This document shows positions 46,153 to 57,096 of a stretch of DNA of 64,000 nucleotides, piece after piece. The notes under the pieces were generated by a model, which ran no database searches, was not told where the DNA came from, and worked only from the letters and a program-made list of their open reading frames with translations. Made by a program: the position numbers and the translations under genes. Each line of letters opens with the position of its first letter. Position 1 is the stretch's first letter. The stretch is from Polytrichum commune. Lineage: Eukaryota; Streptophyta; Polytrichopsida; Polytrichales; Polytrichaceae. Where the stretch lies: assembly GCA_950295325.1 (NCBI GenBank), contig OX485809.1:40949081-41013080 (forward strand), in the 5' to 3' direction.

Positions 46153-48247
46153 GGATTAGGGTAAGGAAGAACATGCTTCCATTCACGTTGGTGCAAATAA
46201 AAACACCAATGTTATTTTAAATTTTATTTTAGAGTTCACATAGAAGATTCTCTTTCTCATTAACCCCAAAAAGGCTGAAGTGAAATCTTCTCAAAATTTT
46301 CTAAAACATTTTAATCCAATTTTAACAACTTGCTAAAGAACATTGGCACTTCTTGTGATAGAACCGATTGAATGGATGACATTTTTGGTAAAGTTAGGAT
46401 TGTTCTCACATATTTTCCAATCGTCCACGTATCCAAAATCAAAAGATTATGATGTATATGTGTACACTAGTATGGTTGCGCAACAGTGCCTACCTAAACA
46501 AGAATGTCATCCTCGGCCTTTAGGAGTACAGCGGTTTCATAGTTCTTGCCTCCCAATGGTGTTATTTAATGAACCTAGAATAGTGACTACATTTTGAGCA
46601 CATAATCCAATGGCATCGTAACATGTGTTAGGGTAGCGTTCATTCTTAACTACAAGGGCCATTACACTCTAAACTCCGTAGTATCACACCCGTGGCAACC
46701 AAAGTGCACGTGATATTATGGAGTTTTGTAGTGTTAACATGGATGCGTGATACTATAGAAATAGTGTAGCATGTGACATCATAGAATAACACATAGGAGA
46801 TGTGAGGACAATTTGTATTTGTTCTCCCATCACCTATGCTAGTGTGGTCCACTCCACCTGGCCTTCCCGGGCGATGTGGAGGACGCATGCACCAACATTC
46901 AACAAGTTGCATAAGAAGAAGAAGACACACCACATGTTGACACATGGCGCGATGCAAGGATGTGGGTTGACTTCTTGGGTGGTTTGCATTAATGACAAAG
47001 TTTGTGATATAAGGGAGAGAAATGTGACAATAAGGAGTGAATTTGAACTACAAACATCCGTTCCCTAGGGTTTCAGGATATTAGAGAGTACGTGACATTA
47101 CGAGAGTTGATATTCCAGAGTTTAGGGTGTATACCTTATACCACTCAAAATATAGGTGTCCGATGAAGACGAGCGACCACACAAGGCCCACATACCATGG
47201 TCCATAGATCAGCAGACCTGGAATGAGTGTTACAGTTTGTGCCGTTATATGTACTCCTTTGTTATCAGTACGGCATATACAAGGACCTTCAACTACGGGA
47301 TTCCTTCAGTTAATGCCAAAAGTATCACTGTTTTGGGGTTGCAAACAGACATGTGGTGCACAAGCTACACATCCAAGTGTGCTTGAAACCATAATTTCAG
47401 GGTTGCATGCGATTACAAAGTTAAATAGTATATACTGTAGGTGGACCGGGAGGTTTGCATGATGGAACACAGTCCTATGTAAATTTGAACACTCGTTTAA
47501 TGCAGCAGTAATATAATCGCAGCAGTAAGGTAAGCAGGTCTTTAAGCAGACGCTTTTCTCTCTCCACCCATTTCTCGTACGATATGAAACACTTAATTAG
47601 TGCGAGATATTGTCAAAGTGAAGATTCCCAAAGTCATTAAATGTTCATATAGGTCTTCCCCCTTCCGATTATGTTTATTATTGCATCTAGAATGGTTTAC
47701 AAATTTTGAGTTTGTGGTCCAATCTCTTTTCAACACATGTCTTATTGGTGTCTTTTTTTAGATTCACACCCAACCATACACCACTCAAAAATAAGTGTCT
47801 GCTTAAGATTAGAGATTGAATCAAGCACGTCTACCTCACAGGCAATCCGGAGTTTGCTGATAGTATGCTCACACTAGGACCTAAGATTGGCCCAAAGTAC
47901 TGGGAGAGTTTCCATCTTGGCAGGGATTTTTGTCTTGTATGTATTGAAGCGAATGGACAAAACTATAGTACATCACATCGAGTGAGGTTATTGTGAATGG
48001 GACAATGAATTCTTATTAATAGCAATAAACTTCGGAAAGAGAGGAACCTTCCCTATCAAGAGGGACTTCTCCTACTACCAAGGAGTAGTGACTGGCCCTA
48101 ATGTGGACATGGTATTAGAGCAAGCCCAATTGTGCCTAGATTTGCATCTGCGTCCGGGAATGAAAAGTGGCCTTCGTCCAAGATGCAAATGCAGACCCAA
48201 GCATTATTGCCACTCATCCCGCATTCGTGATGGTTAATTTTATGATG
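46153..48247. other. Gene-poor stretch with repeat ends
   Basis: No exon chain is seen. A GGACACC-family right end (CCACTCAAAATATAGGTGTC) lies at 47141-47161, and another 3' arm (CCAATCTCTTTTCAACACATG and CCACTCAAAAATAAGTGTC) at about 47720-47805. The open frames at 46343-46957 and 47156-47462 show no family signal. Confidence 0.35.
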
Positions 48248-48575
48248 TCTCAAACCTTGACCGCTTATTTCTCAAACTCATCCCGTTCATCTGTAACTAG
48301 TAATTTTTCTTAAGCCTCAAACCTCAACATGTTATTTCTCAAATTCCATCCGGTTCATATGCGACTAGTATTTTTCCTTGAAGTCCCAAACCTCAACCAA
48401 TTATTTCTCAAACACATCCCGCTCATTTGTAACTAGTATTTTTCCTAAAGTCCCAAACGTCAAGCGGTTATTTCTCAAACACTTCCAGTTCATTTGTAAC
48501 TAGTATTTTTTCATGAAGTCCCAAACCTCAACTGGTTATTATTCAAACACATCCGGTTCACTTATAACTAGTTGA
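48248..48575 (+). repeat. Minisatellite, 5 units of ~68 bp
   Basis: TTATTTCTCAAACNCATCC recurs near 48265, 48332, 48401, 48468 and 48536 (periods 67-69). Each unit also has GTAACTAGTATTTTTCC and AAGTCCCAAACCTCAA. A single related unit occurs at about 33236-33300 (CTTCAACCGGTTATTTCTCA). Confidence 0.9.
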
Positions 48576-48745
48576 TACTAGAGAAAAGTAGTAGGTCGAC
48601 CGGCGAAACAAGTTTTGTCTTATTTTATATATAACCCTTCATGCATATCTCTCACATATGCAGGGAGTTTGAGACTTGTTGCATCACTTTTCCATCCGAG
48701 ATGGAATTACACGCAAGAGAGTGGGCGATTCCCCTGCATCCACAT

Positions 48746-50007
48746 CTACATTGCGGATGTAAAAGTGCATTTGCATATGCAGGGTGAGTGGCCTTGCCCT
48801 TTTTCTCGCTCTTTGAAAAGCCAAGCCGGTTGCCCGCTCGCTTGATGCTAGACGATTGGAATACCCAAAAGTCTTAATTGGCCGTTTAGACACTCCACCC
48901 CTCCTTCGGGAATCGACCGACCTGCAAGTGGCGGTGGTGTGCACTCTAACAAACACTCTGTTCACGGGACACTATGAAAGGTGCCAGCCAGTCCAGTCAT
49001 GGGCTTTGAATATAATGGTGCCAATCCACCAATTTGTCTTCGTCTCCGGCAGCCTCCACCTAATTAAGCCGCTCCTTCCTTCATCGCCTACGTTTACAAG
49101 CATGATGGCATCTTCGGTGCCGTCTTGTCACGCTCCGATCACACCAACCTTTCCGTCCAGTTCTGGCTGTGAAATTGCTAGGGATTATGTTGAGAATTAG
49201 AGGCTAGTTCACCACTTTTCACATTGGTACAGCCGGAGATGTCGACGGATGATGCTAGAAGTGGCCGGTGTGATCAACCCCTCATGCTCCGATCACACCA
49301 ACCTTTCCCGTCCAATTCTAGTTGTGACATTGTTGAGAAATAAAGGTTGGCCCACCACTTTTCACACTATTACAATTGGAGATGCCGACATATGATGCCA
49401 AAAGTGGTCGGCATGATCAGCCCCTCGTGCTCTGATCGCACCAAACTTTCGTCCGGTTCTAGCCATGAAATTGCTAGGGATTATGTCGAGAATTCAAGGT
49501 TGGTTCACATTGTTACAAGCAAAGATACCGACGGATGGTGCGAGAAGTGGCCGATGTGATCAACGCCTCACTCAAGTGATGCTCCAGTTCTAAACTTCCT
49601 TTAACATGCGTGGATGTCATTCATTCAATTAGTTTATTTTTTTTCTCTAACTTCTATTTATTAGGTTCACGTCTTCAAAGTTGTGTTATATCAGCAAAGT
49701 TACGATGAAAACATCAATAAAAACCACATTGAATATCGGACCTCTCTTGATTTAGTTAAGATGTTTTCATAAATATATGTTTGTTGGTTTCTTTTTTGAC
49801 AATCCCAAACAACTAGTTTTAAAATGGTACGACCTGTCAATCATAAAATAAAATAAATTACACAATGACATGGAGCAGCTCGCGAGGAAGGCAGATGGAG
49901 GAAATTATGGAGGAGCTGCTCAAAGACCATAAAGGCCACCAAATCGGGCAACAATGAAGTTTCTGTATTTTTAAACAGTCCAAACAATTCACTACACCGT
50001 TTATGGC
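48746..50007 (+). repeat. Dispersed repeat R1, copy A (uninterrupted)
   Basis: From CTACATTGCGGATGTAAAAG to CTACACCGTTTATGGC the sequence matches 55352-55631 plus 60932-62071 almost base for base over about 1.26 kb. No transposase, terminal inverted repeats or poly-A tail was seen, so its class is unknown. It contains an internal array (49136-49585). It also holds GTGCCAAT at 49018-49025, the empty site for the hAT insertion in copy B. Confidence 0.88.
49136..49585 (+). repeat. Internal array of R1 copy A, 3 units of ~150 bp
   Basis: Units start at about 49136, 49290 and 49433 with CGATCACACCAACCTTTCC-like sequence. Each contains TTCACAYTRTTACARYYGGAGAT and ends GGTGTGATCAACSCCTCA-like. Units alternate between two sequence types. 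The matching array in copy B (about 61036-61640) has four units. Confidence 0.8.
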
Positions 50008-50868
50008 GTTTATGGTAGTTAGTGTCATGCACATTGTTTACAAAGGGCCTAAACTAGATGCCTAAAGGTCTCAAAGTGTCATGTCTGTGAATTGCCAATA
50101 TGATCATATTTGTAAACATAAGTAACTTTTTTAAGTGACATTATTCACATTATGACACTAAGCATATCACATTGGGATACTTGAGATGATAGTTTTGCAT
50201 TTTAGTAAAGAGGGAAAGATGTTTAATGATTAATCATAATGGCTAGTCATAAATTATGTTTGGCCAATCATAATGGCTAGTCGGGGATCTAACCGCTCAA
50301 CAAGGCAGTGTAAGAAGTGATCCACAAAAGGGAGACAACACCTTCATTCAATAAATAAATAAATCACACCCGCAATAAGGTTGGTTTTGTGATGATTCTC
50401 ACTCAGCAATCCAACAATAACAAACCACCTTAGTAGAGAGTAAAAGACTAGTTCCCTAAGACAACTTTGCAAATCTATGTAGATTGCATACGAATTTAGT
50501 TTATTTATTTAATTTTTTTTATAGATATTGTATATATTTGCTAATCTATAGATTCTCAATTGGACAGAAACTTAGTCCATATTAATCCACACAGAATAAA
50601 GACTGGGGCACACTTAGAGATTAATATTTGACCCTAGTCCTCTTACTTAGATTGAATGGGTTGCATTCTTGAAGCGCCGAAGACACCTGGTTGGGTTTCA
50701 GAAGACTCTGTTTTAGGGTTCCTTTCTCGCTCCGGATTCTCATGGTTGCTGGTAGCAGACTTCGGAAGAGCTACGGTCGGATTGATGGCGAGCCTGGGAA
50801 GTTGATGCGTTGGCTCGCTCTGTCCACAATTTGTTTGGACATTGGCGGACAGGGAGTTAGTGGAGGCA

Positions 50869-51314
50869 ATGGCGGAGGAGCAAAGCGCGGACGAGAGAGT
50901 GCACGCAGCTCAAGTGGAAGCGAGGGCTCGCAATATTAGTCAGAATGTGCGCCGTCTCGAGTGCGGGCATCGGTCTAGTGACGAATCTGCAGCCGACATC
51001 GTGGTTCGACTTCGGAAGGTTGTCCATGGCAACGATTTGCAACCGCTTGCGCTTCCCACGGCGAATTGAGCGTAATCTTCGGAGGGAAACACTAGTTGGG
51101 GTTTGGAGTCTGTTATGTGCCGCAAGGAGCATCAGCTGGTTTCGGATGTCAAGTTGCTGGATCGGAAATGGTGAGTGTGCAGGTAATTCGAGATGATATT
51201 CGGGAAGGGAAGTGTGACAAGCAAATCTACGACAGATTGACAACGGAGTATGGGGAATCGATTCTTCACTCTCCAGCATTCGACGCTCAAACGGCGGTAC
51301 TTTGGCTAGGCCCG
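50869..51314 (+). pseudogene. CcmH-like cytochrome c maturation protein, truncated, active-site Cys altered
   Basis: CcmH is a mitochondrial inner-membrane thiol-oxidoreductase of system I cytochrome c maturation. It uses an R-C-x-x-C motif. Exon 1 (50869-51018, 50 codons, ATG in GGCAATGGCGG) reads ARARNISQNVRRLECGHRSS then ADIVVRLRK. Exon 2 (51183-51314, 44 codons) reads VIRDDIREGKCDKQIYDRL then HSPAFDAQTAVLWLGP before GTAAGG. The frames join in phase (K|VIR), and the order matches plant CcmH. The expected RCxxC is RRLEC, so the first cysteine is missing. No exon for the membrane segment and C-terminal tail was found in the next ~1.1 kb, before the opposite-strand gene at 52397. Plant CcmH is about 160 aa; 94 are present. 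Most likely a truncated duplicate. Confidence 0.82.
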
Positions 51315-51319
51315 GTAAG

Positions 51320-52396
51320 GCCACTCTAAATGTACAGTGCTTTTAAATTCTGGACATTTTAATGTTTCAGAATTGCTTGCGATTATAAGAAGATAAGCAA
51401 TATAAGAAATTAACAAAAGTAACTGAATTAGGCTCTGTGATATCTGAATGTAGCTTATAATGGATATAAGTCGACGGTTATCACTTTTGTGTGACCACTC
51501 TGTCCAGAATTTAGCATCTACCCAGTAGAGTAATGTGCCACCTAGGCCAGCTCGCCACTGTCTACAATGGTGTTTTTTAGAAGATCCAGAGATTTACGAA
51601 GTGTCCTCAGAACTCTAATTACAACAGTAGGCTAAGTTTTGAGATTTTAAGAAAATTTGAAGATAGTGAATCTTAGATGTAGAAATTGAATCATTATTCC
51701 GCACTGTCTCGAGTGAACCGACAATTAACTAATTTTAATAGATACATTTTAATAGGCGTCTTCTGAGCATGGCCTCTTTCAACCACCTTCGCTTTAAGGT
51801 GGATGCGCATGAACATGAAATGAAACAAATCACGTACATTGAGGCGATATCAATTGAAAGAACATGAATCAGGTTATAACCACATTTTTTTGCGCCTTGT
51901 TTCTATCATATAAGTATGTGAGGTGTAATCTCACCAACAGAAGATTGGACATGTATGAATATTCGAGGTCATGTGTGATCTCTCTCTGCACACATGAATG
52001 TGGTGTTGTTTTTTGTTGCAAAGTTCAGGGGTGATAAACTCAAGGTCACACACACATGTCATTTTCAATCCAACAAAGAGTGCACTCCCCCCTCCGAGTC
52101 ATAAGAAGAAATAGGATCTCTCAAACATTCAAGATACACCAACCAATTCGCACACATGATTGATCAAGCAAAACTTCATATTATGGGGGAAAAAAAGGGA
52201 GTTTGATTTGAGGCGGCTCCTCCAAGAACCTCTCATGAATCACTCTCGGAAAGAAGCACGCCCAAACATCCTCCGAACCAACCACACTACAAGCCGATGC
52301 CCAACTCTCTGAAGCTATGCATGATCCCTACAAAATGAAAATAGCCGGTGGTGAGCCTCGACCGTCAACATGTTGTAAGTGCGGTCGATTTGGTGA
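51320..52396. other. Non-coding spacer
   Basis: No hydrophobic exon or WAYNKHRQ-like CcmH exon was found on the plus strand, and no other gene was seen. The last part is probably the 3' UTR of the minus-strand glycine-rich gene. Confidence 0.4.
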
Positions 52397-52834
52397 CTAA
52401 GGGAAGGGGAACCCGGGGAATGGGAACCCAGGAAAGGAACCATTGATTGCGGGCAAGGTGATGTTCAAGCCCGGGAAGCTGCTCCCGCTGCCTCCAAAAG
52501 GTCCCACTCCTCCAAAGGGTCCAACTCCCCCAAAACCGCCGCCTCCAAAAGGTCCTAGACCTCCAAGACCACCGCCTCCGAAAGGTCCGGCTCCTCCGAG
52601 CCCTGCGCCTCCAAAAGGTCCGAGTCCTCCAAAACCGCCTCCAAAACCGCCTCCAAAACCACCACCGCCAAAGGGTCCGAGTCCTCCGAGACCAATGCCG
52701 CCGAAAGGTCCTCCAAGGCCCATTGCGAAGGGGCCGAACCTATTACCTTCGACGGTTGATATGAGATTGGAAATAACCAACATTACAACCATGCACCAAG
52801 ACATCTTAAGTAGGAAACGTGCAACCTTTGCCAT
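52397..52834 (-). CDS. Secreted glycine-rich protein (GPFGG repeats)
   Basis: A single open frame of 145 codons from ATG at 52834. It starts MAKVARFLLKMSWCMVVMLV with a hydrophobic signal segment ending near STVEG, then about 80 residues of GPFGG-GLGG-GFGG repeats (LGPFGGGGFGG, VGPFGGVGPFGG). The tail is different: FPGLNITLPAINGSFPG then FPFPGFPFP, with two N-glycosylation sequons (NIT, NGS). Such proteins are usually extracellular matrix or cell-wall proteins; a precise role is not known. The frame could be extended upstream to 52870 only from a TTG, so the ATG is preferred. The proline-rich plus-strand frame over the same DNA is its shadow. Confidence 0.75.
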   Translation of the reverse strand: MAKVARFLLKMSWCMVVMLVISNLISTVEGNRFGPFAMGLGGPFGGIGLGGLGPFGGGGFGGGFGGGFGGLGPFGGAGLGGAGPFGGGGLGGLGPFGGGGFGGVGPFGGVGPFGGSGSSFPGLNITLPAINGSFPGFPFPGFPFP

Positions 52835-52989
52835 GATGAAGATACGTTGATGGCTCCAAAGTATTGCCAAAGTTTTGGTGTAGACAAGATTATGATTAAG
52901 ACAAGAATCGGATTTGGATGAACTTGGAATTTGAACAAACTTGTGATTTAGACAAATGATTAAATAGATGAGAATTGGATGTGTGTGGC

Positions 52990-52999
52990 CTATTTATGC
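52990..52999 (-). promoter_or_regulatory. Candidate TATA box of the glycine-rich gene
   Basis: On the minus strand the sequence reads GCATAAATAGG, about 155 bp upstream of the ATG at 52834. The spacing allows a 5' leader of about 120 bases. This rests on motif and position only. Confidence 0.4.
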
Positions 53000-55351
53000 A
53001 CATGTATTTGACTTTTGATTTCATAAAAGTAAAGACAAGCTTTTGCTTTAACCAAAGTAAACGACAACAAAAAGTGTCATTGTTCTTTTCCGTTTTCATT
53101 TCTTGTTTACTTTTTCCTTCATTATGAAGATGAAAGTTTTGGGCCAACAAAGTAGTACTTCCATTGGAGCTCTAATTCTAAGCCGGCAATGATGTACACT
53201 TAGGGGATGGACTCTTCATAACCATGTACGGACTAATGTGACTGTAGAAAAGGTTATCATTGAGGCTTTACCGTACACGAAATACACTAGCATATGAACC
53301 AATAGCTCGGTCCACCCCGACCCCCCAAGCCCATGAAACCATATGCCCCCACGCCCATGTGTATGTGCGTGTTTGTTTTGGGAGGGATACCTTGAGATGT
53401 GGCCCTTTCTCTTTGGGATTTTTTGTATTGTGTTTTGTGTCTTTTAGGCACGAACAAGTGGGGAGCGGTGGGGCAACGGGCTCACTATCACCTCTTCCGT
53501 TGCATGTAGATAAGTGGGAGGTATTGTTTTTCTTTAGTGCGTGCAAAGAAAAAAGCTATTGCGAAAAATTAAAGTGGAGGTAGATGTACAAAGTGGAATC
53601 CTAAGGTTGGGAGGAAAAAATGATATTAGATGTTCTAGTTCATCCAATTACCAACGTTTTCATCCAACGCCACCTCTGAAACTTAACCATGACCTCTGAA
53701 ACTTGTACAATGACCATGTACAAGTTGTGGTCTAAATATTATATTATCACCTTGCAGTTGTATGTGAGTCCTCTTAAAGAAATATATATTTATTTAGTCA
53801 TGTTATATATGAGTGTCACTAATATACAATGTACTAGGTTGGTCTAAGAAATAAGAGTAAGTTGTTATGTGGGCCCACACACACATGAAGGTCAAGAAAA
53901 TGATAATGATCTCCACCATATTCACATGTTGAATATGGTGTGCAAAGTCTTTGTGTCCCTTCATTTGGCAAGGGAATACAATTGGTTTGCAACATGGTGT
54001 TAGTTGCCCCTATAGTTGTAAAATTTGTTTCAAAGACGGATGGGAGTGATGCAAGAATTTGTTTTTTTTAAACAAATGCAAACATACTCTTGATCTACCC
54101 CAAACACACTAAATTGTAGGTGTGAGGATATCTACACAACGAATTGGCAACCAAGGTTTCAGTGAGTACTATGTTTTGTAATTGTGATAGATTGTCGAAC
54201 ATCATTTTTGGTTGTTGCCTTTGATCCTTCATATTCTTGAGTTGCTAAAGGAGAGGAAATTCCGGGCACGACTTTATTCATATCTCTATCGATGCAAGAA
54301 TGTATACAAACTATGCAATCATTTCCTCTTCTCGAACATGTGATACTCAATTGTCTAGAGTCTTTTGTAGTAAGAAATGTGTCGAGCATTGAAGTCCATG
54401 AGATCCACATATATCATGAAAATAGTTCTATTAAAACAAAAGTGCACTCCTTCCCCTATCTTCGAAGCTCTTGCTTTGCCGCGAACCTTGTTGCAATCAC
54501 AATAGTGACTGGCCCCCAAACTAATCACAGTGCTTCTTGCGACCTACCACCCTCTCAACAACACTACAATGCCATTTCACCAACCTAAGATGTCACTAGC
54601 TCTAGCTTCTTCTCATCCATACTAACATGGACCCCTAACATGTACGCTCCCATTTAATGGGGGGGGGGGGGGACCCCTTTGCAATGTTATGAATTTCACA
54701 TAGGATACATCATGTGACATTTGGCAAGGTTTTTTCAAGCACTAATTATTTTGTGTGGAACAAAATAACACTCTACAATAATTCATTCCTCATAGTGTTG
54801 TTGTAAGCACAAGATGGAGTCTTCTAGCTCCACCAAGATGGATGAATGCTAGGACAAATCATCCATGTTGTGGCAATGTTTCATTATAAATGTTCAAAAC
54901 GTTCCATTATAAAAGTGAGCTCATACGTTTGCTAGTGGGCAATGGGCATGCATTTCATCAATATGTATCTCTAAAGGTCAACCAAATAGCCCAATTTGTG
55001 CAGGTGGGGAGATTAGAGGGGAAATAATCAATGTGGTTTGGAGACTCTAATTGTCTCGTCATGATGGAAATATCATGGGGTCCAGGACCCCGAGTATTCC
55101 CCTAACCTGGGCCTTAAGATTTCTGACCAACACCTCACATAAAATATAGTAGTTACCTTTACATTAAAAAAATACCATAAAAGAAAGTACTTACCATATC
55201 AACTTCGTAGAAAAAAAAATTAATGTGGCCCACACTAATTTAAACTAAAAATTTGGTGTGGGTTGAAATCAATTCGGGCTCTTAAGATTTACTACGACCC
55301 ACACTAATGGGACTATTTATTGTACACTAATATGTACAACAAGTTGTAAAC
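53000..55351. other. Gene-free stretch
   Basis: No exon chain is seen. Open frames at 53260-53583 and 54159-54588 have no family signal. A run of G at 54659-54672 and a segment at 55210-55325 (GGCCCACACTAATTTAAAC, GGGACTATTTATTGTACAC) related to the MITE at 11386-11673 are present. Confidence 0.35.
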
Positions 55352-55631
55352 CTACATTGCGGATGTAAAAGTGCATTTGCATATGCAAGGTGAATGGCCT
55401 TGCCCGTATTCTCACTCTTTGAAAAGCCAAGCCAGTTGCCCGCTCGCTCGATGCTAGACGATTGGAATGCCCAAAAGTCTTAATTGGCCGTTTAGACACT
55501 CCACCCCTCCTTCGGGAATCGACCGACCTGCAAGTGGTGGTGGTGTGCACTCTAACAAACACTTTGTTCCCGGGACACTATGAAAGGTGCCAGCCAGTCC
55601 AGTCATGGGCTTTGAATATAATGGTGCCAAT
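55352..55631 (+). repeat. Dispersed repeat R1, copy B, left part
   Basis: Matches 48746-49025 up to GTGCCAAT, where the hAT transposon at 55632-60923 interrupts it. The remainder resumes at 60924. Confidence 0.9.
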
Positions 55632-56336
55632 CAGCCCTTTTTTTTAGGCGAAAATTAGCGAGAAAATGATAAATTAAAGGACACGGTGACACCTGTGTGT
55701 TAATTATTGGGAGGGAATGAGGAGGAAATCGCCGAATTCCATCCATCATCAGCCCTTAGTAGGCCATATCCCGGCAGCTCTAGCATGATTGCTAGCTAGC
55801 TGCCACCCACCAAATCCGATTCGATGTAAAAGTTCCTCGCTACCTCCCGCCACGAAAACGTCCCTGTCTTGCCACCTTCCATCCCCTTATCTCAGCTCCC
55901 TCACCCCTTACCGTTACTGCCCTCTTTAGGACTTGCCAACATCCTCCGCGTTCATCGCACTCCGTCGCTCTCCTTCACTCGCCTTCTTCGTCTTTCATCA
56001 CTCTCTGTCCTCGCCATTTACTTCCCTCAGATTGATTGCGCGTCGCCAACTACAACTCCTAAGGCTACCTCTTAACTTTGCTTCAATGTCTCTCCCCTTG
56101 CACATCGCATCATATTCAAACCCCGCTACAATTTCGTGAACAATCAGTGTTTGTGGATTGAATTGCATGTTGCAATTGTGTGTGTTGATGGGTTGCGTTG
56201 CAATGGACATTGTTGATTGTTCAGTAGGTTCAGTATATAAGGGTTTAGGGGAATAATCTGATTCACCAATTCTTTGTATGCTTCCAGTGTTTCTTGTTCA
56301 TGTGTGGGTTTGCGCATTGGGGTTGGGAATTTACTT

Positions 56337-56960
56337 GCATCAATTGGGTTTAATTGCATCAATTCAGGGTTTACTTGCATCAATCGGGTTACTTGCATCA
56401 ATTGGGTCACTTGCATCAATTGGGTTTATTTGTGGGTTTAGGGGTTGTGGGTTTCGGCGATCGGTTTACTTGATAGTTTGGGGGTCTTGGGTTTCGGCGA
56501 TCGGTGTACTTATGGGTTTTGGGTTTTGGGTGCGCAAATTGTGGGTTGTGGGTTGTGGGTTTTGGGTGCACCAGTTCGCCGAGGGAGGTGGATCGCTTTG
56601 GCCGAGGGAGTTGGACGAGCATTGGCCGAGGGAGGTGAATCGGTTTACGGAGGGAGTTGCACGCGCACTGGCCGAGGGAGGTGGTCGCGCATCGGCCAAG
56701 GGAGGTGGATCGCATCAATTGGTGCAATCGGTGATTTCGGCGATCGGTTTACTTGTGGGTTTGGAGGTCTTGGGTTTCGGCGATCGGTGTACTTGTGGGT
56801 TGTGGGTTTTGGGTGCGCAAATTGTGGGTTGTGGGTTGTGGGTTTTAGGGTGCACTAGTTCGCCGAGGGAGGTGGACGAGCATTGGCTGAGGGAGTTGGA
56901 CGCGCATCGGCCGAGGGAGGTGGATCGCATCAGCCGAGGGAGGTTGATCGCGTGCTCATG
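56337..56960 (+). repeat. G-rich repeats in the hAT 5' subterminal region
   Basis: Three layers are visible. TTGCATCAATYGGGTT-like units repeat about five times at 56337-56430. A ~148-bp block (TTTCGGCGATCGGTTTACTT onward, with GGGTTGTGGGTTTTGGGTGC) occurs at 56452 and again 283 bp later at 56735. CGAGGGAGGTGGA-like units recur from about 56578 to 56945. Multiple GGG tracts on one strand could form G-quadruplexes. hAT transposases bind repeated subterminal sites, so a binding role is possible but is inference. Confidence 0.8.
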
Positions 56961-57096
56961 GACGGCCACGCAGAAACTGCTCGTGTGGGGGCCAGTGCTT
57001 CTTCGCAGCCAAGAAAGAAGCAGTGCACCGAGGCACAACGTGCAAGTGCGGGTCGCGTAAAGGCGGAGAAAGGCAAGGTGAAGATGTTGCATCGCA

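Noticed and set aside
48684-48965. Conserved-looking minus-strand frame also present at 55317-55562
   Set aside because: The similarity is at DNA level, as part of the R1 duplication; there is no sign of protein-level conservation.
52443-52850. Proline-rich plus-strand frame (PPPKGP repeats)
   Set aside because: It is the complement of the glycine-rich minus-strand gene, which has a signal peptide, an ATG and sequons; the plus frame begins at a non-ATG codon.
56278-57060. 260-codon plus-strand frame, rich in G, V and W
   Set aside because: Made of G-rich subterminal repeats inside the hAT element. It is low complexity with repeated blocks and is not continuous with the transposase frame.
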